Positions 50,370 to 59,308 of a DNA stretch of 64,000 nucleotides are shown in pieces. The notes beneath the pieces were generated by a model that saw only the letters and a program-made list of their open reading frames with translations, was not told where the DNA came from and did not search any database. Location: positions 186,001-250,000 of the forward strand of contig JAWKKG010000007.1 in the NCBI GenBank assembly GCA_041393395.1, written 5' to 3'. The stretch is from JAGQIB01 sp041393395 (GTDB taxonomy: Bacteria > ARS69). Positions within the stretch are counted from its first letter, which is position 1. Every line of letters starts with the position of its first letter. The position numbers and the translations under genes were made by a program.

Positions 50370-53300
50370 ATGAAGACTTGGCTCCGCGGTGCCCCACGGC
50401 TCGCCCTGCCGGTGATCCTCGCGATCCTTGCGGTCGCGTCGCCGGCCCTCGCCCAGTTCGGCAAGAACAAGGTCCAGTACCGGAACTTCCACTGGTACAC
50501 GATCGAGACGGACCACTTCGACATCTACTACTACGAGGGTGAGGAGGAGTCGGCGCTGCACGCCGCCCGCATGGCGGAGCGGGGCTACGCGCGGCTGTCC
50601 AAGATCCTGAACCACGACATCGAGGACCGGGTCCCGGTCATCGTGTATGCCTCGCACACGGACTTCCAGCAGACGAACATCACCCCGGGCCTCATCGGGG
50701 AGGGAACCGGCGGCATCACCGAGTACGCGAAGCGGCGTGTGTTCCTTCCGTTCACGGGCTCGTACGGGGAGTTCGACCACGTTCTCACGCACGAGCTGGT
50801 GCACGCGTTCCAGGTCGATCTGATGTTCAACTCCGGCGGGGACGTGAATCCGTTCTCCTTCCAGCCCCCGCTCTGGTTCATGGAAGGGATGGCCGAGTAC
50901 CTCTCGATCGGTGGGATCGACGCGAACACGGAGATGTGGCTCCGTTGGTCCGCGCTGGAAGGGCAACTGATCCCGCTCCACTACATGGACCGGGTGTTCG
51001 ACATCCGCGTCTACCGGATCGGGCAGGCGATCTTCGATTTCGTCGGCCAGCGCTACGGCGACGACAAGATCGGAGAGCTGCTCCGCAAGACCGTCTACTA
51101 CCGCTCCGTCGACGTCGCGTTCGAAAAGACGCTGGGCCTCGACCTGCGGGCGATGAACGACGAGTGGGAACAGTACGTCCGGCGGAAGTACTATCCGCAG
51201 ATCGTTCATCTCAATCGTCCGGAGGAGCAGGGCCGGCGGCTGATCAAGAACCGGGACTTCTCGTCGATGAACGTCGCGCCGGCCATCTCGCCGGATGGGG
51301 AGCGCGTCGTCTACATCCGCCAGGGGCGATTCTCGACCGACATCGTGATGTCTTCGGCGATCGATGGATCGTTCCTCGGGCGCCTCGTGGAGGGAGAGCG
51401 CTCTTCCGACTTCGAGTCGTTGCGCTACCTCTACACGGCGATCGGCTGGTCGCCCGACGGCACGCGCATCGCGTTTCCGTCGAAGCGCGGGGGCGAGGAC
51501 GTTCTCAACGTTCTCGACGTCGATTCCCGCACGGTCCTGGACCGGCTGTCCTTCGGTTTCGGCGCGATCTACTCTCCGGCGTTCGACCCCGAAGGCAACC
51601 GCATCGCCTTCGTGGGAGTCGAGGCCGGCAAGTCCGACCTGTTCCTCGTGGACCTGCGCACGCGCGAGCTCGTCCGGATCACGGATGACCCGTATCTCGT
51701 GCGCGATCCGCAGTGGTCACCGAACGGCGACCGGATCGCGTTCGTGACGGATCGCGGCGACGACACGGATCTCGAGAATCTCGTGTTCGGGAAGCCGAAG
51801 ATCGGAATCCTGGAGCTCGAGTCGGGCAACATCGAGTTGCTCGCGGGACAGTCCGGCAAGAACATCGCCCCCTTCTGGGGGCCGGACGGCAACTACCTCG
51901 CGTTCGTCTCCGACCGCGACGGGATCTCGAACCTGTACGTCCAGTCGCTCGAGACGGATCGGCTGTACCGCCTCACGAACCTCATCACCGGCGTCACCGG
52001 GATCACCGAGTCCAGTCCGCCGTTCTCGTGGGCTCGGTCCGGAGACCGGATCGTGTTCACGACGTTCATGGGCGAAGGTTGGGAGCTCTACCAGATCGAG
52101 GACCCGCTCTCCAAGCTCGAGGAGGTGGAGGTCGTCGAGCCGCTGGAGCGCATCGCGCGCCGGGAACGCGAGACGGTGGTCCCCTGGGCCGCACCCGAGA
52201 CGCTGGTCCGGTCGAATCGTCCCGTGGCCGAGGCGGATCAGCTCGACGCGCTGTTCGGCCCGGTCGACGCCTCGACCGCGTCGTACGAGCCCGACTCCAC
52301 GGAGCCCGGTTCTCTCGACCCGTCCGAGGACGATCTCACGGACCTGCTGGAGCCCTCGGGCGGCCTCGTGACGGTCGCCGGTCCGGGTACGCGCAACGAA
52401 CCGGCCCGCCCGGCCCGTCGCCGATTCGACCCGGTGGAGGAGCCCGGCTCGGGGCAACAGGTGACGCTCGCGAGCGTGATCGAGGAGACCCGCTATCGGT
52501 TGCCGGACACGGACTCGCTCTCGATCCGGCCCTACAAGCTCAAGTGGGCGCCGGACTTCGTGGGCGCGGCGCCGTTCTTCGCGTCGAACGTGGGCTTTGC
52601 CGGGACCGCGCAGGTCGCGATCTCCGACATCCTGTCGAACCACGTGATCCAGATCGGGGCCTCGATCTACGGATCGATCGAGTCCTCGGACCTGTTCCTC
52701 GGGTACTACAACCTGGCGCATCGCACGAACTGGGGCCTCGCCGCCTACCAGTACCGCAACGACTTCGGCCTCTACACGGCGAGCAACGAGGTCGGCTTCG
52801 AGACGAACATCTACCGTGGCGTCCAGGGGCTGATCTCGCATCCGTTCTCGATGTTCAACCGGGTCGAGTTCGTCCTGCGCGGGGTCGCGATCGACGAGCG
52901 AGTGTTCCGGCAGAGCTTCGAGTCGAACTACGTGCTCACGGAGGAGACGAGATCCGGCACCCGCTACTACGCCGGCGGCGAGCTTGCGTTCGTGAAGGAC
53001 AACGTGGTGTGGGGCTACTACGGCCCGGTGCACGGGACGCGGGCGCGGATCTCGTCCGAGCAGGCGTTCGGTGACATCCAGTTCAACACCACGATCCTGG
53101 ACTACCGGCACTACTTCGCGCTCGGTCGGACCTCGTCCTTCGCGGTTCGTCTCATCGGCGGCACGAGCAACGGAAACACGCCGCAGCTGTTCCGGATCGG
53201 TGGCCCCACCACGTTGCGCGGCGTGGACTACGGCGAGTTCATCGGGCACAACGTGGCGCTCATCAACACGGAGCTTCGTTTCCCGCTCGTGGAGACGTTG

Positions 53301-53555
53301 CGTCTCGGGTGGCCGCTGCGGGTCGGTCTCGGCGGGGTCGGAGGCGTCCTGTTCTTCGACGTCGGTTCCGCCTTCTACGACGACGAGCGGATGGTGCGGC
53401 ATGGTGCTCTCGACGATGCCACCGCAGGCTACGGTCTCGGATTCCGCCTCGGTCTCGGGTACTTCGCGCTGAAGTACGACATCTCGCAGCGCACCGACCT
53501 CAAGCGGCGCATCGGCGGCTCGATGAACTACTTCTCGATCGGAGTGGACTTCTAG
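50370..53555 (+). CDS. Outer-membrane chimera: zinc protease, TolB-like propeller and Omp85-type barrel
   Basis: The protein has 1,061 residues. A signal peptide (to about Ala28) is followed by a gluzincin-type peptidase domain (about 38-290) with THELVHAF (His141, Glu142, His145) and a Glu in MEGMAEYLS (Glu176). TolB/PD40-type beta-propeller repeats (about 300-600) follow, such as APAISPDGERVVYIRQGRFS and PQWSPNGDRIAFVTDRGDD. After a linker rich in Asp, Glu and Pro comes a C-terminal barrel (about 770-1061) with the Omp85 signature GGPTTLRGVDYGEF and ALINTELRFPL. It would sit in the outer membrane with the protease and propeller in the periplasm or outside. ATG start. The substrate is unknown. 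Confidence 0.88.
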   Translation: MKTWLRGAPRLALPVILAILAVASPALAQFGKNKVQYRNFHWYTIETDHFDIYYYEGEEESALHAARMAERGYARLSKILNHDIEDRVPVIVYASHTDFQQTNITPGLIGEGTGGITEYAKRRVFLPFTGSYGEFDHVLTHELVHAFQVDLMFNSGGDVNPFSFQPPLWFMEGMAEYLSIGGIDANTEMWLRWSALEGQLIPLHYMDRVFDIRVYRIGQAIFDFVGQRYGDDKIGELLRKTVYYRSVDVAFEKTLGLDLRAMNDEWEQYVRRKYYPQIVHLNRPEEQGRRLIKNRDFSSMNVAPAISPDGERVVYIRQGRFSTDIVMSSAIDGSFLGRLVEGERSSDFESLRYLYTAIGWSPDGTRIAFPSKRGGEDVLNVLDVDSRTVLDRLSFGFGAIYSPAFDPEGNRIAFVGVEAGKSDLFLVDLRTRELVRITDDPYLVRDPQWSPNGDRIAFVTDRGDDTDLENLVFGKPKIGILELESGNIELLAGQSGKNIAPFWGPDGNYLAFVSDRDGISNLYVQSLETDRLYRLTNLITGVTGITESSPPFSWARSGDRIVFTTFMGEGWELYQIEDPLSKLEEVEVVEPLERIARRERETVVPWAAPETLVRSNRPVAEADQLDALFGPVDASTASYEPDSTEPGSLDPSEDDLTDLLEPSGGLVTVAGPGTRNEPARPARRRFDPVEEPGSGQQVTLASVIEETRYRLPDTDSLSIRPYKLKWAPDFVGAAPFFASNVGFAGTAQVAISDILSNHVIQIGASIYGSIESSDLFLGYYNLAHRTNWGLAAYQYRNDFGLYTASNEVGFETNIYRGVQGLISHPFSMFNRVEFVLRGVAIDERVFRQSFESNYVLTEETRSGTRYYAGGELAFVKDNVVWGYYGPVHGTRARISSEQAFGDIQFNTTILDYRHYFALGRTSSFAVRLIGGTSNGNTPQLFRIGGPTTLRGVDYGEFIGHNVALINTELRFPLVETLRLGWPLRVGLGGVGGVLFFDVGSAFYDDERMVRHGALDDATAGYGLGFRLGLGYFALKYDISQRTDLKRRIGGSMNYFSIGVDF

Positions 53556-53685
53556 GCGCCTTCCGGAGCCCGGGCCGTCGGTCCGGGCGGCTCCGGGAGC
53601 TCGGGCAATCGTCGCCGGGACCTCGACGAACCGGCGGCGTCGGGGCAAAGTGAGGCGAGCGCTCACGTCGTTCCGGAGACGCGCG

Positions 53686-55230
53686 ATGTCCCGTCCCTCC
53701 CTGGCCCTGTTGACCGTCGGCGCCGGCCTGCTCCTCGTCGGATGTGCCGGCGACCCTCGATCCGTGTACCGGATCGACATCGACGAGGTCGCGCCGGCGC
53801 TCGAGACCTTCGACGACGAAGCCTGCGAGCACCTGCAGTTCGTGCTGGATCCCGTGCGCCTGGATCGCTTCCGCGACGCACCGCGCGAGCAGCGGCCGGA
53901 CGTCCTGCGTCAGCTCTGGGCCGAGCTCGACCCCACGCCCACCACTTCGGTCAACGAGCGCCGGGTCGATCACTACCGACGCCTTGCGTACGCGCGAAGC
54001 CACTTCGGCCGGGAGAAGGCGCCGGGGTTCGATCGTCGCGGGGAGCTGCTGCTTCGCTACGGCGTTCCCGACGAGCGGCGTGTCGTTCCCGCGGACATCG
54101 TGGAGGGCCGCGGCCTCGTGCCGCCGCGCGAGATCTGGGTCTACTACTGGCTCGGACACGCGTACGAGATGGAAGACGCGCGATTCCAGGGCGACTTCCT
54201 GGACGCGTACCGCAGCCGCATCGGAATCGAGGACGTGGATCGGGACATCGCCGCGCTGGCCGCCGACTCGGACGTTCCCGCCGGGGTGGGGAACCAGGGG
54301 CCCGCCCCGCTCGACGCCGAGGAGCAGTTCGCGCTCGACAAGCTCCGCACCATGCTCGAGCGCGGTCAGATGGGGTTGCGTACGCGGCCGCGGGCGTACC
54401 TGCACGACTACGGCGGTCAGCCGCTGGACTACGTGTTCGACGTGCAGACGTTCGCGGACTCCACGTCCGAGCGCACGCGGGTCGACGTGAACACCGCGTT
54501 CCTGGGGAAGGACCTCGACTACGCGCCGGGACTCGGCGCCTACGCAGCCACGCTCGAGACGGAGATTGCCGTCCGCACACCCGACTGGCGGGATGTCACG
54601 CACCTGGAGCGACGAACCGCCGACGTACGCTCGGACGTCGATGATCGAGAGGGCGTGCTCGTGGTGGATCAGTCCACTCTCTACGTCGATCCGGGAATGT
54701 ACCGTCTCGCCCTCGTGGTGAGGGATCTCGGCAGCGGGAATCTCGGGATCCGTCAGTTCGAGGTCGACGTACCGGCCTACCCGGCGGAGAAGTTCGGCGT
54801 CTCCGATCTCCAGGTCGCGCTCGACGTGCTTCCGGCCGGCCACGATCGGGACTCGACGTTCGTGAAGGGACGGTACCGGGTGGTGCCGTTTCCTCTCGGA
54901 GACTTCCCGCCGGAACGGGATCTTCACCTGTACTTCGAAGTCTACGGCTTGCGTCTCGGCGACGATGGATTCTCGAAGTACGAGATCCACTTCATCGTGC
55001 GCCCGCGGCAACCCCGCGAAGGGGGCTGGTTCGGCAGCTCGCGCGGTCGCGTCGCACCGGGTGTCGCGCTGACGTACCGGGGGCGGTCCTTCGGACGTAC
55101 CGCACAGGAGACGCTCTCGCTCGAGTCCGAAACCCTGGACGAAGGCGTCTACGATCTCACGATCAAGGTGCGGGATCTTCTCCGGGACCTCACGGTCTCC
55201 CGCCGGGCGACGTTCTCGATCCATCGGTAG
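53686..55230 (+). CDS. GWxTD-like domain lipoprotein
   Basis: The protein has 514 residues. A lipoprotein signal (LALLTVGAGLLLVGC) precedes a domain like the GWxTD family of FCB bacteria: LWAELDPTPTTSVNERRVDH, YRRLAYARSHFG and RGELLLRYGVPDERRV. The GWxTDRG signature itself reads PGFDRRGE, so it is a divergent member. The C-terminal half is beta-rich (LALVVRDLGSGNLGIRQFEV, GVYDLTIKVRDLLRDL). It is probably envelope-anchored; function unknown. ATG start. It lies 130 bases after the barrel chimera gene and may be co-transcribed with it. Confidence 0.82.
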   Translation: MSRPSLALLTVGAGLLLVGCAGDPRSVYRIDIDEVAPALETFDDEACEHLQFVLDPVRLDRFRDAPREQRPDVLRQLWAELDPTPTTSVNERRVDHYRRLAYARSHFGREKAPGFDRRGELLLRYGVPDERRVVPADIVEGRGLVPPREIWVYYWLGHAYEMEDARFQGDFLDAYRSRIGIEDVDRDIAALAADSDVPAGVGNQGPAPLDAEEQFALDKLRTMLERGQMGLRTRPRAYLHDYGGQPLDYVFDVQTFADSTSERTRVDVNTAFLGKDLDYAPGLGAYAATLETEIAVRTPDWRDVTHLERRTADVRSDVDDREGVLVVDQSTLYVDPGMYRLALVVRDLGSGNLGIRQFEVDVPAYPAEKFGVSDLQVALDVLPAGHDRDSTFVKGRYRVVPFPLGDFPPERDLHLYFEVYGLRLGDDGFSKYEIHFIVRPRQPREGGWFGSSRGRVAPGVALTYRGRSFGRTAQETLSLESETLDEGVYDLTIKVRDLLRDLTVSRRATFSIHR

Positions 55231-55309
55231 GGATCGGGCGCCGCCGCGATGCTCGTACTTCGCCGGTGGAGGCGGAGTCGCGCACGCTCGGTGCATCCCC
55301 GATGCAAGA

Positions 55310-55338
55310 AGCCCCCCGCCGCATCGCGGCGAGGGGCT
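55310..55338 (-). terminator. Probable terminator of the Trp/Tyr-rich protein gene
   Basis: On the minus strand, AGCCCC-(TC)-GCCGCG pairs with GCGGCG-(GG)-GGGGCT around a short loop, followed by TCTTGC. It lies between two convergent genes. The T tract is short, so efficiency is uncertain. Confidence 0.55.
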
Positions 55339-55378
55339 CGAGACGTGGGGGCCTCGGCGGCCTCCTCGGGAGAATTCG

Positions 55379-56860
55379 CTAGCGCCCCTTGTTCTTGCGA
55401 CCGTCGTTCGAGCGGCGGCTGTCACCACTGCGCTGGCCGCTCCGCGACGAATTGCCGCGGTCCGCCGAGGACTTCGGCGTCGACGGCCGGGGTCGGACCT
55501 CGGCGCGCGACGACTGCGGTGCCGGCTTCGCCGGCTCGGTCCGCGGCGTGTCGCTCTTCGGGGTCGGCTGCTTGGGCTGCACCTGTGCGGGTCGCGAAGG
55601 CTTGGGCTTCGACTTCGGAGGGGACGAATCGACCTTCGGCGTCTCTTTCGGAGCCGGGCGGGTCGGTGTCACCTGGCGATCCCGCGACGGCTTCGTCGGC
55701 CGGGTCGGCTGCTCCTTGACCTCGCCGGTCCGCGGCTCCCGGGTCGGAGGCGGTGTGCCGATCTCGGTCGGCGGCGTGGTCTCCCGGGTCGGCGTCCGCG
55801 TCACGCGGGGACGGTCGGGTGCGGCCGGCTTCCGCGTGGTGGGGCGGATGGAGACCTTGCGACGATCGGGCACGTCGGTGCGCGTGGGCTGGAGGCGCCC
55901 GACGTCGCCCGTTCCCCGGGTGGGCACGCTGCTCTTCACGCCGACGCGTACCGGCCGGTGGTCCGGCACCTTCGTCTTGCCGTCGATGCGACCGTTGCGC
56001 GTATCGGCGGCGAGGACGCGCTTCGTCTTCACGCGATCGCCGGCGGTCACGACCTGCGTCTTCGTGAGGCGCGAGACGTCGCGCACCTTCAGGCCGGCGT
56101 CCGCATACACGAGCTTGCCGGTGCCGCCGCCGGAGCGGGTCTTGACCTTGTAGTCCGAGAGCCCGCGACCGCCGCGACCGTCGTGACCGCGATACCGGTG
56201 ATCGTAGCCGTTCCAGTAGGCGTAGTCGTTCCAGCAGCTCCCGTAGCCCCGGTAGTACGATCCGTGGTGGTAGCCGTAGCCGTGATGCCAGCGCCAGCCC
56301 CAACTCGCCGGGGCCCAGCACCAGTTCACGGAGTACCAGCCCGGGTAGTACGCGCCGATGGACCAGCTCCAGGGGGTGTAGTACGGCGAGTACCCACAAC
56401 CCGAGTACCAGTAGTCCCACCAGTAGACGTCGTAGTACCAGACGGGATAGCTCCAATCGAGCGTCGCGAAGTAGGTCGTGGTCGGCGCTTCCTCGACGAT
56501 CACGTTCTCCCAGAGGGTGCCGTACCCTTCGTCTTCGTAGTCGGGATCGTCCGTCGCGTACTGCGGGTCCTCTCCGATGTCCGTCCCGTCCACGTCGAGC
56601 GTCGTGTCGACGAGGAACTTCACGAGTCGATCGGAGAAACCGAGTTCCTTCAACCGCAGGATCTCGTCCACCGTCAGCGGGAACGTCGACTCCGTGACGA
56701 TGACCTCGGACATGATGATGTCGTCGGAGATGCCGGCGGAGTGCAGACGGATGACGTCTTCGAGGCCGAGCGTCCGGGCGGGGCCCGGCGCCGCCGTGAA
56801 GACGACCCACGCGGAGATCAGCAGGACGAGGCCGACGGCCCGTCGAATCCGGGCATTCAT
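55379..56860 (-). CDS. Secreted Trp/Tyr-rich protein with basic Pro/Thr/Lys/Arg tail
   Basis: The protein has 493 residues. A signal peptide (to about residue 29) precedes two short helical repeats (about 33-88: DVIRLHSAGISDDIIMSEV and EILRLKELGFSDRLVKFLVD). Residues 131-220 are 39 percent Trp or Tyr by count, with Gly, His, Ser and two or three Cys. From 226 to the end the chain is disordered, strongly basic and rich in Pro, Thr, Ser, Lys and Arg. I know no function; it could bind polysaccharide, nucleic acid or other surfaces. ATG start. The promoter (TTGACA-N17-TATCAT) is the best in the window. Confidence 0.82.
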   Translation of the reverse strand: MNARIRRAVGLVLLISAWVVFTAAPGPARTLGLEDVIRLHSAGISDDIIMSEVIVTESTFPLTVDEILRLKELGFSDRLVKFLVDTTLDVDGTDIGEDPQYATDDPDYEDEGYGTLWENVIVEEAPTTTYFATLDWSYPVWYYDVYWWDYWYSGCGYSPYYTPWSWSIGAYYPGWYSVNWCWAPASWGWRWHHGYGYHHGSYYRGYGSCWNDYAYWNGYDHRYRGHDGRGGRGLSDYKVKTRSGGGTGKLVYADAGLKVRDVSRLTKTQVVTAGDRVKTKRVLAADTRNGRIDGKTKVPDHRPVRVGVKSSVPTRGTGDVGRLQPTRTDVPDRRKVSIRPTTRKPAAPDRPRVTRTPTRETTPPTEIGTPPPTREPRTGEVKEQPTRPTKPSRDRQVTPTRPAPKETPKVDSSPPKSKPKPSRPAQVQPKQPTPKSDTPRTEPAKPAPQSSRAEVRPRPSTPKSSADRGNSSRSGQRSGDSRRSNDGRKNKGR

Positions 56861-56902
56861 GGCCTGGCTCCTTGCCGGAGGGGTGGGGAAATGCTCCATA
56901 AC

Positions 56903-56931
56903 ATGATAGAAACCTGACGGCGGCGTGTCAA
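56903..56931 (-). promoter_or_regulatory. Near-consensus vegetative promoter of the Trp/Tyr-rich protein gene
   Basis: On the minus strand, TTGACA (56931-56926) and TATCAT (56908-56903) are 17 bases apart, about 45 bases before the ATG. Confidence 0.8.
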
Positions 56932-57030
56932 GTTCCGCCGGGTGTAACCCTTGCTCACACAACGGGTTGAAGCGACAATCGACGTCGCTGTCGCCGGGGC
57001 GGACAGGCCCCGCGCGGGAAGGAGGACCGG

Positions 57031-58941
57031 TTGAAGCCCAGATCCGGGGGACCCCGCCTCGCGCGGCTCGCGATCGCGTGTGTGCTCGTGGCCCTGGTGG
57101 CCGGTCGCCTCGGAGGGTGCGCGAAGAGGCCCCCCGCGGACCCGCCGGACGTCCTTCTCGTCACGTTCGACACCCTGCGCTCGGATCGCTGGGGGACGAC
57201 CGGCGACCCCGTCGCGCGGACGCCCTGGGTGGACCGCATCGCCCGGACCGGGGAGGTGTACCCCGAGGCTCGGGCGGCGGCGCCGGTCACCCTGCCGTCC
57301 CACACGACGATCCTCACCGGCGTGCCGCCGGTGGTCCACGGGGTGCGGGACAACGGGATCTTTCGTTTACCGGAGCGGGCGCGCACCGTGGCGGAGGCGT
57401 TCCGCGATGCAGGCTACGCGACCGGTGCGGCCGTCAGCGCGTTTCCGCTCGCGGCGCGTTTCGGACTCGATCGCGGCTTCGATCACTATGACGCGTTTCT
57501 CGGCGGCGACGACGAGGCCGCCGACGCGCATCTGCGCGAGCGCTCGGCCGACGTCACGGTGACCCGGGTTCTCCGCTGGCTCGACGGAGCACGGGCACCG
57601 GAGGCGGCGCGGCCGCTCTTCCTGTGGGTCCACTTCTTCGATCCGCACGCGCCCTACCGTCCGCCTTTTCCCTGGGACCGGGCGCCGCTCGACGCCTACC
57701 GCGGCGAGATCGCTCACGCGGATCGCGAGTTCGGCGTGCTGCTGCACGCGCTGGAACGTCGGCGCGGGCGCGAACGCCTCGTGCTCGTCACCTCGGACCA
57801 CGGGGAGGGTCTCGGGGAACACGGCGAATCGACCCACGGCGTCCTCGCGCATCTCGCGACGCTCCGCGTGCCGATCGCGTTGCGCGGACCGGGCGTGATG
57901 GCGTCGATCCGGCTCGATCCGGTCGCGAGCGGGAGCATTCCGGCGACGTTGCTGGCGTACGCCGGGATCGATGCGTCGACGCTGCCCGATGCCGCGCCGC
58001 CGCTTGCGGAATCCGTCGGTTCGGCGATCCTCGGCGAGACGCTGTACCCCTGGTTCAATCACGGTTGGCGCGGCAGTCGCGTCGTCGAGCTCGACGGCTG
58101 GCGCCTCGTGGAGAACGCGGACCTTCGCCTTTTCGAGCCGGCCACGGATCCGGCGGAACTCCACGATCTCGCGGCCGCGCGACCCGACGTCGTGCGCTCG
58201 CTCCGTGATCGTCTCGAGGAGGAATGGGAGCGCGAGCGCGAGCGCGCGTGGCCCGCGGAGGAGCGCGCATTGTCCCCGGACGAGATCGACGCGCTCCAGG
58301 CGCTCGGGTACGCCGGCGGCGGCACCGCGTCGGCCGAGCCGGACGACGGATTCCGATCCGGCGCGAACGCGTGGGACCGCGTGCGGGATCAGGATCGAAC
58401 GAACGCCGCCATCACGCTGCTCGAGGCCGGCAATCTCCCGGCGGCGACGTCGGCGTTCGAGGCGCTCGTGCGCGACGATCCGGGCAACCGCATGGCGTGG
58501 CAGTATCTCGGGAGCACGCTCCTGCGCGGGGGAGACGCGGAAGGAGCGTGCCGCGCGCTGGAGCGTGCGCTGTCCCTCGGGCCGAATCCGGATACGGTGT
58601 GGTTCGATCTCGCCGACGCCGAGATCGCGCGGCGACGCCCGGCCGCCGCCGAGGAGGCGTTGCGTGGCGCCCTCGGTGCGAATCCGTCCTCGGTGGCGGC
58701 GCGGGTCCGGCTCGCGACGTTGCTCGCGGAGCGCGGGGAGGTGGATGCCGCGCTCGCGCTCGCCCAGGAGGCGATCGAGAACCGGCCGCGGGCCGTGGGA
58801 GCGCTGGCACTCGCAGCCGGGCTGTGTCGTCGACTCGGCCGGATGGACGAGGCGCGAGGATACTGGCGTCGCATCGTGGAACTCGAACCCGAAGGCGCGG
58901 CGGCGCGCGCGGCTCGCGCCGAGCTGGAGACGAATCCGTGA
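57031..58941 (+). CDS. Sulfatase-like lipoprotein with C-terminal TPR domain
   Basis: The protein has 636 residues. A lipoprotein-type signal (AGRLGGC, Cys30) is followed by an alkaline-phosphatase-superfamily domain (about 38-380): LLVTFDTLRSDRWG (metal Asp47), the nucleophile region APVTLPSHTTILTG, FFDPHAPYRPP and TSDHGEGLGEHGESTHG. The nucleophile position is Thr87 in TLPSH, not the Cys or Ser of C/S-x-P-x-R sulfatases. It therefore belongs to the Thr-type branch (phosphatase, phosphodiesterase or phosphotransferase). TPR helices fill about 450-636. TTG start with AAGGAGG. It is followed 31 bases later by cutA. Confidence 0.86.
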   Translation: MKPRSGGPRLARLAIACVLVALVAGRLGGCAKRPPADPPDVLLVTFDTLRSDRWGTTGDPVARTPWVDRIARTGEVYPEARAAAPVTLPSHTTILTGVPPVVHGVRDNGIFRLPERARTVAEAFRDAGYATGAAVSAFPLAARFGLDRGFDHYDAFLGGDDEAADAHLRERSADVTVTRVLRWLDGARAPEAARPLFLWVHFFDPHAPYRPPFPWDRAPLDAYRGEIAHADREFGVLLHALERRRGRERLVLVTSDHGEGLGEHGESTHGVLAHLATLRVPIALRGPGVMASIRLDPVASGSIPATLLAYAGIDASTLPDAAPPLAESVGSAILGETLYPWFNHGWRGSRVVELDGWRLVENADLRLFEPATDPAELHDLAAARPDVVRSLRDRLEEEWERERERAWPAEERALSPDEIDALQALGYAGGGTASAEPDDGFRSGANAWDRVRDQDRTNAAITLLEAGNLPAATSAFEALVRDDPGNRMAWQYLGSTLLRGGDAEGACRALERALSLGPNPDTVWFDLADAEIARRRPAAAEEALRGALGANPSSVAARVRLATLLAERGEVDAALALAQEAIENRPRAVGALALAAGLCRRLGRMDEARGYWRRIVELEPEGAAARAARAELETNP

Positions 58942-58972
58942 ACCCCCGCCGGCTCCGGGGAAGGAGAACGTG

Positions 58973-59308
58973 ATGAATGCGACGGGACGACTCGTCGAGA
59001 TCGTGACGACGGTATCCACCGAACAGGATGCAGCATTGCTCGCCCGGTCGCTCGTGGAGGACCGACTCGTGGCGTGCGCGAGCTTCCGGAGGATCCGCTC
59101 CATCTACCGCTGGGCCGGCGAACTCGCCGACGAGTCCGAGATCGAAGTCGTGCTCAAGACACTCGACACGCTCGCGGAAGCGGTCGAGGCGCGGCTGCGA
59201 GAATCCCACCCGTACGAAACGCCGGCCATCCTCCGTCTCGCGGTGGAGGCGAACGAGCCGTATCTCGCGTGGGCGCGCCGCGGGCTCGACGCGCCGCCGA
59301 CGACATGA
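58973..59308 (+). CDS. cutA: CutA divalent-cation tolerance protein
   Basis: This is a 111-residue trimeric ferredoxin-like-fold protein. Family features are EIVTTVSTEQDAALLARSLV, RLVACASFRRIRSIYRWAGE, EIEVVLKT and SHPYETPAILRL. The role in metal tolerance is known mainly from E. coli. ATG start with AAGGAGA upstream. Its last four bases overlap moeA (ATGA). Confidence 0.93.
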   Translation: MNATGRLVEIVTTVSTEQDAALLARSLVEDRLVACASFRRIRSIYRWAGELADESEIEVVLKTLDTLAEAVEARLRESHPYETPAILRLAVEANEPYLAWARRGLDAPPTT

